64,000 nt of DNA from Candidatus Fermentithermobacillaceae bacterium (GCA_012842495.1 DUSS01000009.1:34646-98645), one strand, 5' to 3'; positions 44,473-53,722 are shown, counted from the stretch's first letter. Notes: a model not told the origin generated them from the letters alone. Numbers and translations: made by a program.

Positions 44473-45413
44473 CTTAGCAAAGCCTCCCTGTGGAAATCAA
44501 GGACGGCCCCGAGCTCCGCCGGCGAGATAAAGTTCGCCGCCATCGCGTTGGAGTTAATTTTCCTCACGAACCCCGTCAGGGATTTCCCCGGTCCGACTTC
44601 CAAAAAGGCAACGGCACCGTCCCTCGTCATGGCCTCCACTGAGGTTTGCCACAAAACCGGTGAGGTTACCTGCTTGACGAGATTCTCTATGATTTCCCCG
44701 GGGGTCTTTTCCGTTTCTCCGGTTACGTTGGAGTACACGGGGATGGAGGGCGCCCGGATGGTAACACGTTCCAGTTCTCTCCTCAGTTTTTCTTCAGCGG
44801 GGGCTATCAGGGGCGAATGAAACGGAGCGCTCACATCCAGGGGGATGGCCTTTCCCCCCTTGGACCGGGCCAGTCTCGAAACTTCGGCGACCGCAGCAGC
44901 CTCACCGGAAACCACTATCTGACCGGGGCAGTTGTAGTTGGCGGGCTGAACCACACCGACGGAGCGGGCTTCGAAGCACATCGCCTCGATCTCGGCGGCG
45001 GAGAGCCCCAGGATAGCTGCCATCCCCCCTCGACCCGGAGGGCAAGCTTCCTGCATGAACCGCCCGCGTTTTCTCGTAAGGACAACGGCGTCACTCAAAG
45101 AGAGACTTCCGGCGATGACCAGCGCAGTGTACTCGCCCAAACTCAAACCCGCCACCATGTCCGGCTTAAGCCCCTTGGACTCGAGGACTCTGGCTGCGGC
45201 GACGCTCGCCGTCAGTATGGCGGGCTGGGCGTTGACTGTCAGGGTGAGCTTCTCCCTGGGTCCTTCAAAACAAAGCTTGGAAAGGGATTCTCCCAAAGCG
45301 TCATCGGCCTCTTCGAAGGTGCGCCTCGCTTCCTCGAACTCGTCGTAAAGCTCCCGGCACATCCCCGGGAATTGCGCTCCTTGCCCCGGAAAAACCCAGG
45401 CTATCTTCCCCAT
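44469..45413 (-). CDS. fabD: Malonyl-CoA:ACP transacylase
   Basis: Loads malonate on ACP. 314 residues from ATG at 45413 (AAGGTG seven bases upstream). IAWVFPGQGAQFPGM at the start, active Ser in VAGLSLGEYTALVIAG (GxSxG), and His in DVSAPFHSPLIAPA. In the operon between degV and fabG. Confidence 0.95.
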   Translation of the reverse strand: MGKIAWVFPGQGAQFPGMCRELYDEFEEARRTFEEADDALGESLSKLCFEGPREKLTLTVNAQPAILTASVAAARVLESKGLKPDMVAGLSLGEYTALVIAGSLSLSDAVVLTRKRGRFMQEACPPGRGGMAAILGLSAAEIEAMCFEARSVGVVQPANYNCPGQIVVSGEAAAVAEVSRLARSKGGKAIPLDVSAPFHSPLIAPAEEKLRRELERVTIRAPSIPVYSNVTGETEKTPGEIIENLVKQVTSPVLWQTSVEAMTRDGAVAFLEVGPGKSLTGFVRKINSNAMAANFISPAELGAVLDFHREALLR

Positions 45414-45473
45414 CGCAGTCACCTTCTTCTACCCAGGATCGGCCACGCGCTACCCGTTAGAACGGCACCTGGA

Positions 45474-46325
45474 TTACGGCACCGGAATCGCGATCACGGC
45501 AAGCGTACCAGGTCCCGTGTGGGTTCCGATTATCGATCCGATCTCGGTTTCTTCGTAACGAGCTACATCGTACTTAGCAGCGACCATGTCTTTCAGAGCT
45601 TTTGCGCTGTCCGGTGCGTCGGCATGGCACACTCCCAAAAGCACGCGGCTTCCAAAGGGAACCCGTTCGCCTACGAGTTCAACCATTCTGGGTATCACCT
45701 TCGAGCTGCCGCGCACCCGTTCCACGGCGGAGACGTACCCTTCCTTGTCCAACGTGAGGATGGGTTTCATGTTCAAAAGGGACCCCACGAAGTGTTGCGC
45801 CCGGCCTATGCGACCGTTTTTGAGAAGGTAATCGAGTGTGTCCACGGAGAAAATGGTCCCATGAGTTGACGCCATCTTCAATGCGGCATCCCTCACTTGC
45901 TCGAAGGAAGCGCCTTTTTCGGCCATAGCCTGAGCTTCGAGGGCTATCAACCCGTATCCTATCGAAGCAGCTTTGGAATCTACCACCGCAATCTGGCGAC
46001 CCTCCAGAGCTTGGGCTGCGAGGCTCGCAGCTTGATAGGTGCCGCTCAAAGCTGAAGAAAGCAGGATGGCCACCACCGGCGAGCCATCAGCTGTGAACTC
46101 GTCGAATACCTTTTGAAAATCTCCGGGAGAAGGCTGCGATGTCCGCGGATGGTATTGGGAGGTCCGCAGTTTATCGTAAAAAGCCCTCCCTCTCATCTCG
46201 TAACCGTCTTTGTAAGACTCGGGTCCGAAGTGGACCGTGAGGGGAACTACTCCTATCCCCTTTTCCTCCAGGATCTTTGGATCGATGTCACAGGCGCTGT
46301 CCGTAACGATCTTCACTCGTGGCAT
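45474..46325 (-). CDS. DegV/FakB fatty-acid-binding protein
   Basis: 283 residues from ATG at 46325 (GGAGGTGTGG eight bases upstream); the frame opens 42 codons earlier without support. MPRVKIVTDSACDIDPKILE is the standard DegV start, with RTSQPSPGDF and ILLSSALSGTY, the fatty acid pocket residues. DegV proteins hold a fatty acid for phosphorylation by FakA, whose gene is at 59038-60801. Its place between fabH and fabD, inside the FapR-type operon, ties it to exogenous fatty acid use. Confidence 0.9.
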   Translation of the reverse strand: MPRVKIVTDSACDIDPKILEEKGIGVVPLTVHFGPESYKDGYEMRGRAFYDKLRTSQYHPRTSQPSPGDFQKVFDEFTADGSPVVAILLSSALSGTYQAASLAAQALEGRQIAVVDSKAASIGYGLIALEAQAMAEKGASFEQVRDAALKMASTHGTIFSVDTLDYLLKNGRIGRAQHFVGSLLNMKPILTLDKEGYVSAVERVRGSSKVIPRMVELVGERVPFGSRVLLGVCHADAPDSAKALKDMVAAKYDVARYEETEIGSIIGTHTGPGTLAVIAIPVP

Positions 46326-46444
46326 TTGCCACACCTCCATTGTTTTTGGTTTTAAGTGACCACGGATAACGGTTGAAGTCAGCCCGGTCGTCTTCTCCCG
46401 CCAGCTCAGCCGGAGGCTCTTCGAGCCGACCTGGCTAGGAAATT

Positions 46445-47443
46445 TCACCACGTCATTGCCACAGAACCCCAGCTCAGTCCCGCGCCGAACGCCACCAGTA
46501 CCAGGAAATCCCCTTCATTGACGCGACCCTCCTTCACGGCCTCCCAAAGGGCGATCGGTACCGAAGCTGACGAAGTGTTCCCGTACCTGTCAATGTTGAC
46601 CACCACTTTATGCCGGGGTATTCCCAGGTACTGGCAGGCAGAGTCGATTATCCTGAGATTGGCCTGGTGCGGAATCAGGAGATCTACATCCTGCGAGGTC
46701 TTTCCGCACTGGTTGAGAACAGCCTGAACGGCGGAGTTCATTGCTTTGACGGCAAACTTGAACACGGCTTTGCCGTCCATATGTACGTAGTGCAATCCGG
46801 CATCCACCGTCTCGTGGCTGGCCGGCAGCCGTGACCCCCCGGCCGGAAGTCGCAGCAGGTCCGCAGCGGACCCATCGGCCCCCAGGTGAGTTCCGATGAT
46901 GCCCCGCCCCTCTTCGACCGGAGATAGCACAGCCGCGCCTGCCCCGTCTCCAAACAAGACGCAGGTGTTCCGGTCCTCCCAGTTGACTATCCTCGATAGG
47001 GTCTCGGCCCCCACCACCAGCACATTATCGTATAAACCGGTCTTGACGAACTGCGACCCGACCACCAGAGCGTACACGAAGCCGGTACACCCCACCTCCA
47101 TGTCGAAACACGCAGCCCGGGTGGCACCTATCTTGGCCTGAACCAGGCAAGCGGTGGCGGGGAAGAGCATATCGGGGCTGGCGGACGCGACGATAACCAG
47201 ATCCACGTCTTGAGGCGCCACGCCTGCATCCTCCAGAGCCATCAAGGATGCCTGAGCAGCCAGGTCCGACGTAGCCATCTCCGGCGTAACCAGCCTTCTT
47301 TCCTTGATTCCGGTCCTCTCCACTATCCATTCATCCGAAGTCTCGACCATCTTCTCGAGGTCGTAATTGGTCAGCCGAACCGGAGGAACCGATACGCCGA
47401 GACCCTTGATGCCGCATCCTCTCACGCCGTCCACACCTCTCAT
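46445..47443 (-). CDS. fabH: Beta-ketoacyl-ACP synthase III
   Basis: Starts chain elongation from acyl-CoA and malonyl-ACP. 332 residues from ATG at 47443 (AGGAGG four bases upstream). Catalytic Cys in FDMEVGCTGFVYALVVG, His in LLIPHQANLRIIDS and Asn in YGNTSSASVPIAL. KMVETSDEWIVERTGIKERR is the family start motif. Confidence 0.95.
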   Translation of the reverse strand: MRGVDGVRGCGIKGLGVSVPPVRLTNYDLEKMVETSDEWIVERTGIKERRLVTPEMATSDLAAQASLMALEDAGVAPQDVDLVIVASASPDMLFPATACLVQAKIGATRAACFDMEVGCTGFVYALVVGSQFVKTGLYDNVLVVGAETLSRIVNWEDRNTCVLFGDGAGAAVLSPVEEGRGIIGTHLGADGSAADLLRLPAGGSRLPASHETVDAGLHYVHMDGKAVFKFAVKAMNSAVQAVLNQCGKTSQDVDLLIPHQANLRIIDSACQYLGIPRHKVVVNIDRYGNTSSASVPIALWEAVKEGRVNEGDFLVLVAFGAGLSWGSVAMTW

Positions 47444-47603
47444 CCGTCCTCCTGCCTGTCTCACAACCAGCTGGCGGCGAGTTCTGCCACCTTACTGCCG
47501 GCTGTTGCACCCCGGTGCGCGGTCCTCTTTTATCCTTTTGGCACTAGCCATCTCATCGCAGGGTGGTAGCCACGCCGGTACCAGTTCGTAACTCCAGGAC
47601 TCA

Positions 47604-48671
47604 TCAGTTAGTTGCCCCGGCTTGTAAAGTCCGGCTGATCTTACCGGCAACATCTTCTTCAACGCACCGGAGAGCTGCGCGAATGCCGTTTGCTATCGCC
47701 TTTCCTCCCGACGAACCATGGCACTTGATTACGGTGCCTTTGAGACCGAGAAGGGGCGCGCCTCCGTACTCGGTATAATCGAGAATCTTCTTTACTCTGG
47801 AAAATGTAGGTCTTAGTAGAAGGGCTCCTAGTTTAGACCTGAGCTCCCGGGTCACTTCGCGTTTTATCGTCTGAAGCTGGAAGGAGGCGGTACCCTCGCA
47901 GGTCTTGAGGAACACGTTGCCGGTAAACCCGTCACACACCACCACGCCGCCATCTAATGTGAATACGTCCCTCGCTTCGATATTTCCCTGGAACTTTACG
48001 GGCGCCCGTGACAGGAGCTCAAAAGCTTTTCTAGAGAGAAGATTACCTTTCTCCTGCTCCACTCCAACGTTGAGAAGAGCCACGGGCGGGCTTGACCAGC
48101 CCAAAACCGCGCTGGCGTACGTATGGCCCATCACCGCAAACTCCACGATGTTTTCCGGCCTGCAGTCGACCGAAGCCCCCAGGTCAATGAAGAACACACC
48201 GCGACCGGCCGATGATGGAAGGACGGTGCCCAGTCCCGGCTTCTCAACCCCTTCCGCCCTACCTAAAATCAGGACCCCCCCGGCTACCAGCGCGCCGGTG
48301 GAACCGGCCGAGACAAACGCATGAGCTCTGCCTTCCCTTATAGCCGTAAGTCCCAGAACGACGCTGGAGTCGGGTTTTCCCCGAATCGCCCTTACAGGGG
48401 AATCCGAGGGAGAGATCACCGACTTCGAGACGATGAAATCCATGTTCTCAAGGGCAAGTCCGGGGATTTTCGCCGCCCTTGCCTTAAAGCGTTCTATGGA
48501 TGCTTCGTCTCCCACCGGGATCACGTTTATCCCTTGAGCCAGGGCCTCAAGCCCCCCTTCCAGCGCGGCCTCGGGCGAATCCCCGCCCATGAGGTCAAGG
48601 GCAATCCGGAATTTCGACGCGACGGGATCGTTCCCGCTGATGACGTCAGTTCTCTGGCGTTCCTCCGGCAT
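47604..48671 (-). CDS. plsX: Phosphate acyltransferase PlsX
   Basis: Makes acyl-phosphate from acyl-ACP for phospholipid synthesis. 355 residues from ATG at 48671 (GGGAGGGAG upstream). RIALDLMGGDSPEAALEGGL, AFVSAGSTGALVAGGVLIL and CDGFTGNVFLKTCEGTA are family motifs. The start overlaps fapR by 26 bases, so they are coupled. Confidence 0.95.
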   Translation of the reverse strand: MPEERQRTDVISGNDPVASKFRIALDLMGGDSPEAALEGGLEALAQGINVIPVGDEASIERFKARAAKIPGLALENMDFIVSKSVISPSDSPVRAIRGKPDSSVVLGLTAIREGRAHAFVSAGSTGALVAGGVLILGRAEGVEKPGLGTVLPSSAGRGVFFIDLGASVDCRPENIVEFAVMGHTYASAVLGWSSPPVALLNVGVEQEKGNLLSRKAFELLSRAPVKFQGNIEARDVFTLDGGVVVCDGFTGNVFLKTCEGTASFQLQTIKREVTRELRSKLGALLLRPTFSRVKKILDYTEYGGAPLLGLKGTVIKCHGSSGGKAIANGIRAALRCVEEDVAGKISRTLQAGATN

Positions 48672-49320
48672 GGTCTCCCTCCCTCTCCACGTTACGCTGG
48701 TCCAGACCTTCCGTGTGCGCGACATCCGCCCGCGGGGTGCCCTGCCGCCGACCGGCGTCGTCCAGTGCAAACATCAGGAATTTGGCCCTGAAAACCAGGT
48801 CTCCCCGGGACCGCGTCTCCACGAGGACCACTGATTTGTTGCCCTTCGTTCTTATCACCTGAGCTTTTGCTACCAGCTTTTCCCCGATGCGCACGGGGCG
48901 TTTGAACTTGAGGTTGGCGATGCCCGTGACAACACTGCCGGCGTCCATCACCGAAAAAGCCAGGGAGTCAGCTTGGGCGAAAATGTAGTGGCTGCGGATA
49001 ATGCCTGAACGCTCGAAGGCCATCTCGGGAGTAGCTTCCATCACGGATATGGCCGATTTCCCCAGCTCAACGTCGAGGAGTTCGCCTATGATTTCTTGAG
49101 GCGGAAGAGATTTCACCCGGCCGTAAACCATCTCGGCGAGCTTCTTGGTTCGCTCCCTTTGGTCTGGTATACCCAGGGCCATCCGGTCAAGCCGTACCGT
49201 CTGAGGGCTTACACCGAAATGAGAGGCCAGGCTCTTGTCCGAGAGGAAGGGATTACGGGAAAGCATCGCCTGGATTTCCGCCCGCCGTCTGTGACATGCA
49301 TCTGTGTCTCTCACTGCCAT
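48646..49320 (-). CDS. fapR: Fatty acid biosynthesis transcriptional regulator FapR
   Basis: 224 residues. A DeoR-like N-terminal helix-turn-helix (LSDKSLASHFGVSPQTVRLD, about residues 26-45) and a C-terminal hotdog domain (about 70-190) with SHYIFAQADSLAFSVMDAG, which binds malonyl-CoA and relieves repression. The last 30 residues extend into plsX and are not conserved. First gene of the fapR-plsX-fabH-degV-fabD-fabG-acpP-fabF run; a candidate operator sits upstream. Confidence 0.93.
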   Translation of the reverse strand: MAVRDTDACHRRRAEIQAMLSRNPFLSDKSLASHFGVSPQTVRLDRMALGIPDQRERTKKLAEMVYGRVKSLPPQEIIGELLDVELGKSAISVMEATPEMAFERSGIIRSHYIFAQADSLAFSVMDAGSVVTGIANLKFKRPVRIGEKLVAKAQVIRTKGNKSVVLVETRSRGDLVFRAKFLMFALDDAGRRQGTPRADVAHTEGLDQRNVEREGDHAGGTPEN

Positions 49321-49386
49321 GCTCCCTACCTTTCGACGGCGTCAATTTTGGTCACCCGAGCCGGAAGTCTGCTGGCCGGGGCCCGA

Positions 49387-49405
49387 ATTAAGGTTAGGTA
49401 ATAAG
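49387..49405 (-). promoter_or_regulatory. Candidate FapR operator
   Basis: The minus strand reads CTTATTACCTAACCTTAAT, differing at four positions from the Bacillus FapR box as I remember it (ATTAGTACCTAGTCTTAAT). It lies in the 5' leader 67 bases before fapR and downstream of the promoter, where a bound repressor would block transcription. Match made from memory of the consensus. Confidence 0.55.
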
Positions 49406-49449
49406 ATGCGCCATTAATAGTCTTATATAATGAGTTAGCTCTAGCTTGG

Positions 49450-49479
49450 AGTATACACCGCTCCCGGCGGAGGATACAA
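49450..49479 (-). promoter_or_regulatory. Sigma-A-like promoter of the fapR operon
   Basis: On the minus strand TTGTAT (49474-49479), an 18-base spacer and TATACT (49450-49455), one base off the -10 consensus. Transcription would start about 50 bases upstream of the candidate FapR operator. Confidence 0.5.
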
Positions 49480-49509
49480 GACGTGCAATGTAGAAAGTGG
49501 TGCGGCGGA

Positions 49510-49788
49510 CGTGGTTCGTCCTGAACCGCAGTGGAGAGAGGCCAACGGGATCAGGCTAACGGAACAAAAGACGCTGAGGTACGGTGATTACACGGCGAGA
49601 CTTGTCGCCCCTGTGAAGTTTCCCTGGATGATTGCCGAGTTCGCGTCAAGCTCGGTCGGAGGAGACAAGGCACATGGATAAGGACATGTTCAAGAAACTC
49701 CCGGGATACCCGGAGATCAAGATCGCCGTCTGGTTCAGCGCCGCCTACTTTTCCTTGACCTTCAGCACTTCTCTGCCGTTGTAGTACC
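49510..49788 (+). pseudogene. Unidentified coding relics between fapR promoter and rpmF
   Basis: The plus strand has two protein-like stretches. A frame from GTG 49510 contains TLRYGDYTARLVAPVKFPWM and IAEFASSSVGGDK before a stop. It is followed, with a GGAGGAG ribosome site, by ATG 49675 reading MDKDMFKKLPGYPEIKIAVW and then running antisense into the end of rpmF. Sequence character is coding, but I recognise no family. Probably the broken ends of two genes left by a rearrangement. Confidence 0.35.
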
Positions 49789-49927
49789 CGCACTCCGGGC
49801 AGACTCTGTGTGGAACTATGAGCGCATGGCATCTCGAACACTCTACCAGGGAAGGTGCCTCGAGCTTCCAGTGCGCCCTTCGCATATCCCTCTTGGATGC
49901 GGACTTTCGTTTCTTGGGAACTGCCAT
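49745..49927 (-). CDS. rpmF: 50S ribosomal protein L32
   Basis: 60 residues: MAVPKKRKSASKRDMRRAHW and a zinc ribbon CSRCHALIVPHRVCPECGYY with four cysteines (zinc-binding C+ form). Downstream of the yceD (DUF177) gene as in most bacteria, with a gap of about 100 bases. Confidence 0.96.
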   Translation of the reverse strand: MAVPKKRKSASKRDMRRAHWKLEAPSLVECSRCHALIVPHRVCPECGYYNGREVLKVKEK

Positions 49928-50029
49928 ATCGTTCCTCTCCTCTCTTTCATTGGATTCGGAGGGCTCAACGTCGCCCTCATATTCGTTGAGACTCGTAAAC
50001 GGTGTCTTTATTGCCTTCCTATTGACCTC

Positions 50030-50713
50030 TCAACTGCTCTCTTTCTTGCCACCTTTGCCGGTATTCTTGTGGTCATCGTCGCCGGTTTCCCCGTCAGGTC
50101 TCAAGGCCTCCAGAAGCTTTTGCCCGAAAAAGCTGGGCCCTTCTTCTTCTGGACGGCAGGAACAATCTCCCTCGTTGAGGTTTTTGCCGCATACAGGGCA
50201 GATACCCTTACAATCCGGTCTGCACAGCGGCTTCATCGGGAGGCTGAGCGTGACCTCGGCGATGATCGCCCTGGAGATATCGGCCCGGTCTCCTTCGAGG
50301 GGGTACACGCCCATATCCGTTTCAAGAGCATCTTCGGGGCTGAAGACGTCCTCTTGTTCGTTTTCGTAACGCGGTCCCGTTCCTCGCCCACTCCCAGTTC
50401 GCCCGTCTTCCTTCTTTCCGACGTCTTGAGGCTTTTCCAACACCGTGGCGTCTACGAAGAGAGCTTCGAATCCAACATCAAACCGCTGGGTAAAGCGGGC
50501 AAGGCAACGGGAACACTCGAGCTCCACGACGCCAGTAGCGTTACCCTCCACGTAAATGCCGTTTCCCGTGTTGGTTGCGACACCGCGAGCCCTCACGGCC
50601 TCGGGAAAACGAACCTCGGAGCCACCCGCTACCACCGGGTCAAATCGTGACCGCTCGTCGAAAGCAGTGCTGGCGCCAACTTCGTCGATGATCTCGGAAA
50701 GGTCGATCTTCAA
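50030..50713 (-). CDS. yceD: YceD/DUF177-family protein
   Basis: About 227 residues from TTG at 50713. Family core: FPEAVRARGVATNTGNGIYV, then ELECSRCLARFTQRFDVGFE, and the C-terminal CRPDCKGICPVCGKNLNEGD with paired cysteines. The protein is linked to 23S rRNA processing and to L32 accumulation by its conserved neighbour rpmF. An acidic insert (about residues 95-125, EKPQDVGKKEDGRTG) is longer than usual. The start codon is uncertain. Confidence 0.88.
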   Translation of the reverse strand: MKIDLSEIIDEVGASTAFDERSRFDPVVAGGSEVRFPEAVRARGVATNTGNGIYVEGNATGVVELECSRCLARFTQRFDVGFEALFVDATVLEKPQDVGKKEDGRTGSGRGTGPRYENEQEDVFSPEDALETDMGVYPLEGDRADISRAIIAEVTLSLPMKPLCRPDCKGICPVCGKNLNEGDCSCRPEEEGPSFFGQKLLEALRPDGETGDDDHKNTGKGGKKESS

Positions 50714-50904
50714 TCTCTCATCCCCAGAACATGAGGGATTATACCCAGCGCTTGATGGGGGTGTCAAGGAAGCGCAACAAGCGTGTCTGTCAAGGAGTTG
50801 CGGGTGAGAAACGGTACCCCCATATATTGGACGCTATCGCTTGGCATCCGGCAAATCACCAGAGAATGCCCGGTATCCCACTGCACCGAAAGACCGTACG
50901 CCTG

Positions 50905-51720
50905 CTACTCCCCCGACACTTCTCGCAACGCTTGAAGAGCTTCCGAGCAATCTCTCACGGGCAGGATTTTCATGGTCCCGGCATATTTCCTGGCGGACAG
51001 TTCGTTCTGCCAGGGGACGATGAAGTACTGAATTCCCGCAGCCCTGGCAGCCATGGTTTTCTGTTCTATGCCACCCACCGCTGCCACGCTCCCGTCGGGA
51101 CGCAAGATGCCGGTCCCGGCGACCTTGCCGGTGGGTTTAAGCTCGTCGGGCTTAAGACGGGAGGATATCTCTAAAAAGAACATCAGGCCGGCCGAAGGAC
51201 CACCAATATCGCCCGTATCCAGCGTAACCTTTAAAGGAGACTCCTCTCCCGGAGTCACGGGATAACCCGACATCTCCAGCGCGAGCTCCACTGCCAGCCG
51301 TTGGCTCTCTTCCATCTCTTGCCGGGCCTTCTCGCTGTATTCTTCGAGACTCAGCCCTCCCAAGATCGCTTCTTTCCTCCATAACGCGGCCCGAGGACTT
51401 ATGGCAGCGTAAAGTGCCTCATACAAGTTGGTCTCCTTTACCATCACGAGGACCATGTACAAGCGACCGCTTGAAGCCGGGTGCCCCTCTACCGAGACCA
51501 TCTCTTGCATGGGCTTTACCGGGCCGGGGTAGACGGCCAGGTAGCCGCTGGGAACGAAGTACAGCCCCACCAGTACGGCGGTCACGCCGGCGGCGTAGAG
51601 CACCGCTTTCCGGTTATTCTTGGACCACCGGAAGACTCGTCTGCACGGGTGAGGTCTCCGGCTCTCTTGAAGTCTTCCGCCGAACTCGCGGAACTCACCT
51701 TCGGAACGCGACCGAAGCAT
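50905..51720 (-). CDS. YlbL/SepM-like membrane Lon-type protease lacking PDZ
   Basis: 271 residues from ATG at 51720 (AAGGGA six bases upstream). One membrane helix (about residues 39-57) and a C-terminal Lon-type catalytic domain with Ser in GDIGGPSAGLMFFLEI and Lys in GGIEQKTMAARAAG. Bacillus YlbL has a PDZ domain of about 80 residues between these parts; here the linker goes straight to the protease. Probably extracytoplasmic peptide processing (SepM cleaves a signal peptide). Divergent from ylbJ. Confidence 0.82.
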   Translation of the reverse strand: MLRSRSEGEFREFGGRLQESRRPHPCRRVFRWSKNNRKAVLYAAGVTAVLVGLYFVPSGYLAVYPGPVKPMQEMVSVEGHPASSGRLYMVLVMVKETNLYEALYAAISPRAALWRKEAILGGLSLEEYSEKARQEMEESQRLAVELALEMSGYPVTPGEESPLKVTLDTGDIGGPSAGLMFFLEISSRLKPDELKPTGKVAGTGILRPDGSVAAVGGIEQKTMAARAAGIQYFIVPWQNELSARKYAGTMKILPVRDCSEALQALREVSGE

Positions 51721-51804
51721 GCTGTATCCCTTCTTTCGAATCGACCTCGAATAGCTCTTCCTTTAAACCAATATAGATTTCATGTGAACGAGGGAGGTCC
51801 CGGC

Positions 51805-53082
51805 ATGCAGGTAATCGGAATCATCTTGGCCATCGGTCTTTTCGCATTCTCCGTGCCACTGCTCCTTCGAAAAAAAGATGCCATTATTTCCCTGAGTCTC
51901 GCCGGACTCGTGGCCGCGATAGCTCTATCCATGGTTCTATTCCCGGAACCCTCGTTTAATGCCGCCGAAAGAGGGATCAAGGTCTGGTGGGATATCGTCC
52001 TCCCCGCCCTCCTCCCGTTTTTCATCGCCGCGGAACTGCTCATGAGCCTGGGCGTAGTGCATTTCATGGGCGTCCTGATGGAGCCCATCATGAGACCTCT
52101 GTTCAACGTTCCCGGGACGGGTTCCTTCGTCCTGGCCATGGGCCTCGCGTCCGGGTACCCGCTGGGTGCAGCACTGTCGGCGCGCCTCAAGGACAACGGA
52201 ATGGCATCGAAGACCGAAGCCGAAAGACTCATGTGCTTCGCCAACACATCGGATCCCCTGTTTATGACCGGCGCGGTCGCGATCGGGATGTTCAAACGGA
52301 AGGATATAGCCGGCATAATACTGGCAGCTCATTACTTATCGGCGTTACTGGTGGGCCTTGCCCTCAGATTCTGGCGCCGCGGCCGGGATTTAAGCCCGCC
52401 TATAGAACAGGAGGGCCAGGGATTTATAGTCGTACGCGCTTTCAGGACCATGAGGGCCGCCCAGCGTAAAAACCCCAAACCTTTCGGGGAACTCCTGGGG
52501 GAAGCGGTGAAGAAATCCGTGAATACTCTCCTCATAATTCTCGGATTTATAGTACTGTTTTCGGTGATATTCGAACTTATGAAGCTATCCGGGGCCATCG
52601 CCATCCTATCCAACGTGATCTTCCGTCTCGCTCCGAAAGCCCTTTTCCCACCCGAGCTTCACGAAGCGCTGCTCAGCGGCTTCTTCGAGATCACCATCGG
52701 AACATCGGCAGCAAGCCAGGCCGAATCACTCCTCCCTTATAAAGTGGCGGCCTGCAGCACCATCATAGCCTGGAGTGGCCTTTCTGTTCACGCCCAGGTG
52801 GCGGCGGTAATCCAGGGGTCGGGCCTGTCGGTGTGGCCGTACACCGCCGCCCGAGCGTTTCAGGGCATCCTCGCTGCCGCGCTTACGCTCCTGTTTATGA
52901 ACCCGTCGTCGCCAAGGTGGGCAGTCCCCGCGTTTGAACCGGTGATCCTCACCGGGCCGCTTGTCTGGTTTTCGAACCTGGGAGCATCGATGGGCCTATG
53001 CTTGGTCATAACGGGAGGACTCTTCGCTGCATCTCTCGCAGGTTTGATCATCCATGCCATCGGGAAAAACCTGGGACGCTAG
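51805..53082 (+). CDS. ylbJ: Sporulation integral membrane protein YlbJ
   Basis: 425 residues from ATG at 51805 (AGGGAGG upstream), eight or more hydrophobic helices. WWDIVLPALLPFFIAAELLM, GTGSFVLAMGLASGYPLGAA and FANTSDPLFMTGAVAIGMF are YlbJ/nucleoside-recognition (gate) motifs. Needed for spore cortex formation in Bacillus. Convergent with the coiled-coil gene downstream. Confidence 0.92.
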   Translation: MQVIGIILAIGLFAFSVPLLLRKKDAIISLSLAGLVAAIALSMVLFPEPSFNAAERGIKVWWDIVLPALLPFFIAAELLMSLGVVHFMGVLMEPIMRPLFNVPGTGSFVLAMGLASGYPLGAALSARLKDNGMASKTEAERLMCFANTSDPLFMTGAVAIGMFKRKDIAGIILAAHYLSALLVGLALRFWRRGRDLSPPIEQEGQGFIVVRAFRTMRAAQRKNPKPFGELLGEAVKKSVNTLLIILGFIVLFSVIFELMKLSGAIAILSNVIFRLAPKALFPPELHEALLSGFFEITIGTSAASQAESLLPYKVAACSTIIAWSGLSVHAQVAAVIQGSGLSVWPYTAARAFQGILAAALTLLFMNPSSPRWAVPAFEPVILTGPLVWFSNLGASMGLCLVITGGLFAASLAGLIIHAIGKNLGR

Positions 53083-53197
53083 GCCGGTCCTGGCGGCAAT
53101 CCCGGTGGCGGAGACGCCGGCGGGTACCTGGACGCGGCCGGAGGACCTGGTTGACCGCGGGTGCGTCCAAAACCCGGGACGGGGGAGATTCTGTGAC

Positions 53198-53722
53198 CTA
53201 CTCGTCTTCGTCCTCGCCGTCTGTGTCCCGGTCACCCGGCGCCTCGTCTTCTTCCAGCGGGCTCTCAGACGCCGTGGGCGAGGACACGTCGAGCTGCCTT
53301 CGCCCCTCTCTCACTGCCTCGAGAACCTCGTTCAAGACTCGCTCTACCCTGAGCATCAGCTCATCCGCATATTGCCTCGACCCAAACGTAATTTGCCGCG
53401 CTACTTCCCTCGCCTTTTGAAGGAGCTCATCCGCCTGTACCTTCGCTTCCCGGACTATTACCGATTCCGAAGCGATGGTAGCTATCTGCCCCTGGGCATC
53501 CCTGATTATCTCCTCGGCTTCCTTGCGCGCATCAGCGAGGATGCGCTCACGTTCTTTCAAAAGCCACCGCGCCTGCTCGACTTCCTGAGGAAGAGCGGCA
53601 CGGATATCGTCGATCAATCCGAACACTTCGTCCTCGTCGACAAGAAGCTTGCCTACCAGCGGAACACGCGGGCACTCGGAAAGGTAGCTGTCAAGCTTAT
53701 CGAGGAGAGTCAGAATGTCCAC
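53198..53722 (-). CDS. Coiled-coil (ATP synthase b/DivIVA-like) protein beside coaD
   Basis: 174 residues from GTG at 53722 (GAGGTG upstream). Begins VDILTLLDKLDSYLSECPRV, then a long helix with heptads (ARWLLKERERILADARKEAE, EIIRDAQGQIATIASESVIV) and an acidic tail. Such proteins are common between coaD and ylbJ in Clostridia; function unknown, perhaps a division or membrane-associated scaffold. The upstream 44 codons of open frame overlap the coaD end. Confidence 0.8.
   Translation of the reverse strand: MDILTLLDKLDSYLSECPRVPLVGKLLVDEDEVFGLIDDIRAALPQEVEQARWLLKERERILADARKEAEEIIRDAQGQIATIASESVIVREAKVQADELLQKAREVARQITFGSRQYADELMLRVERVLNEVLEAVREGRRQLDVSSPTASESPLEEDEAPGDRDTDGEDEDE

Noticed and set aside
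49808..50650. 280-codon plus-strand open frame
   Set aside because: Antisense to rpmF and yceD, which have clear family motifs.
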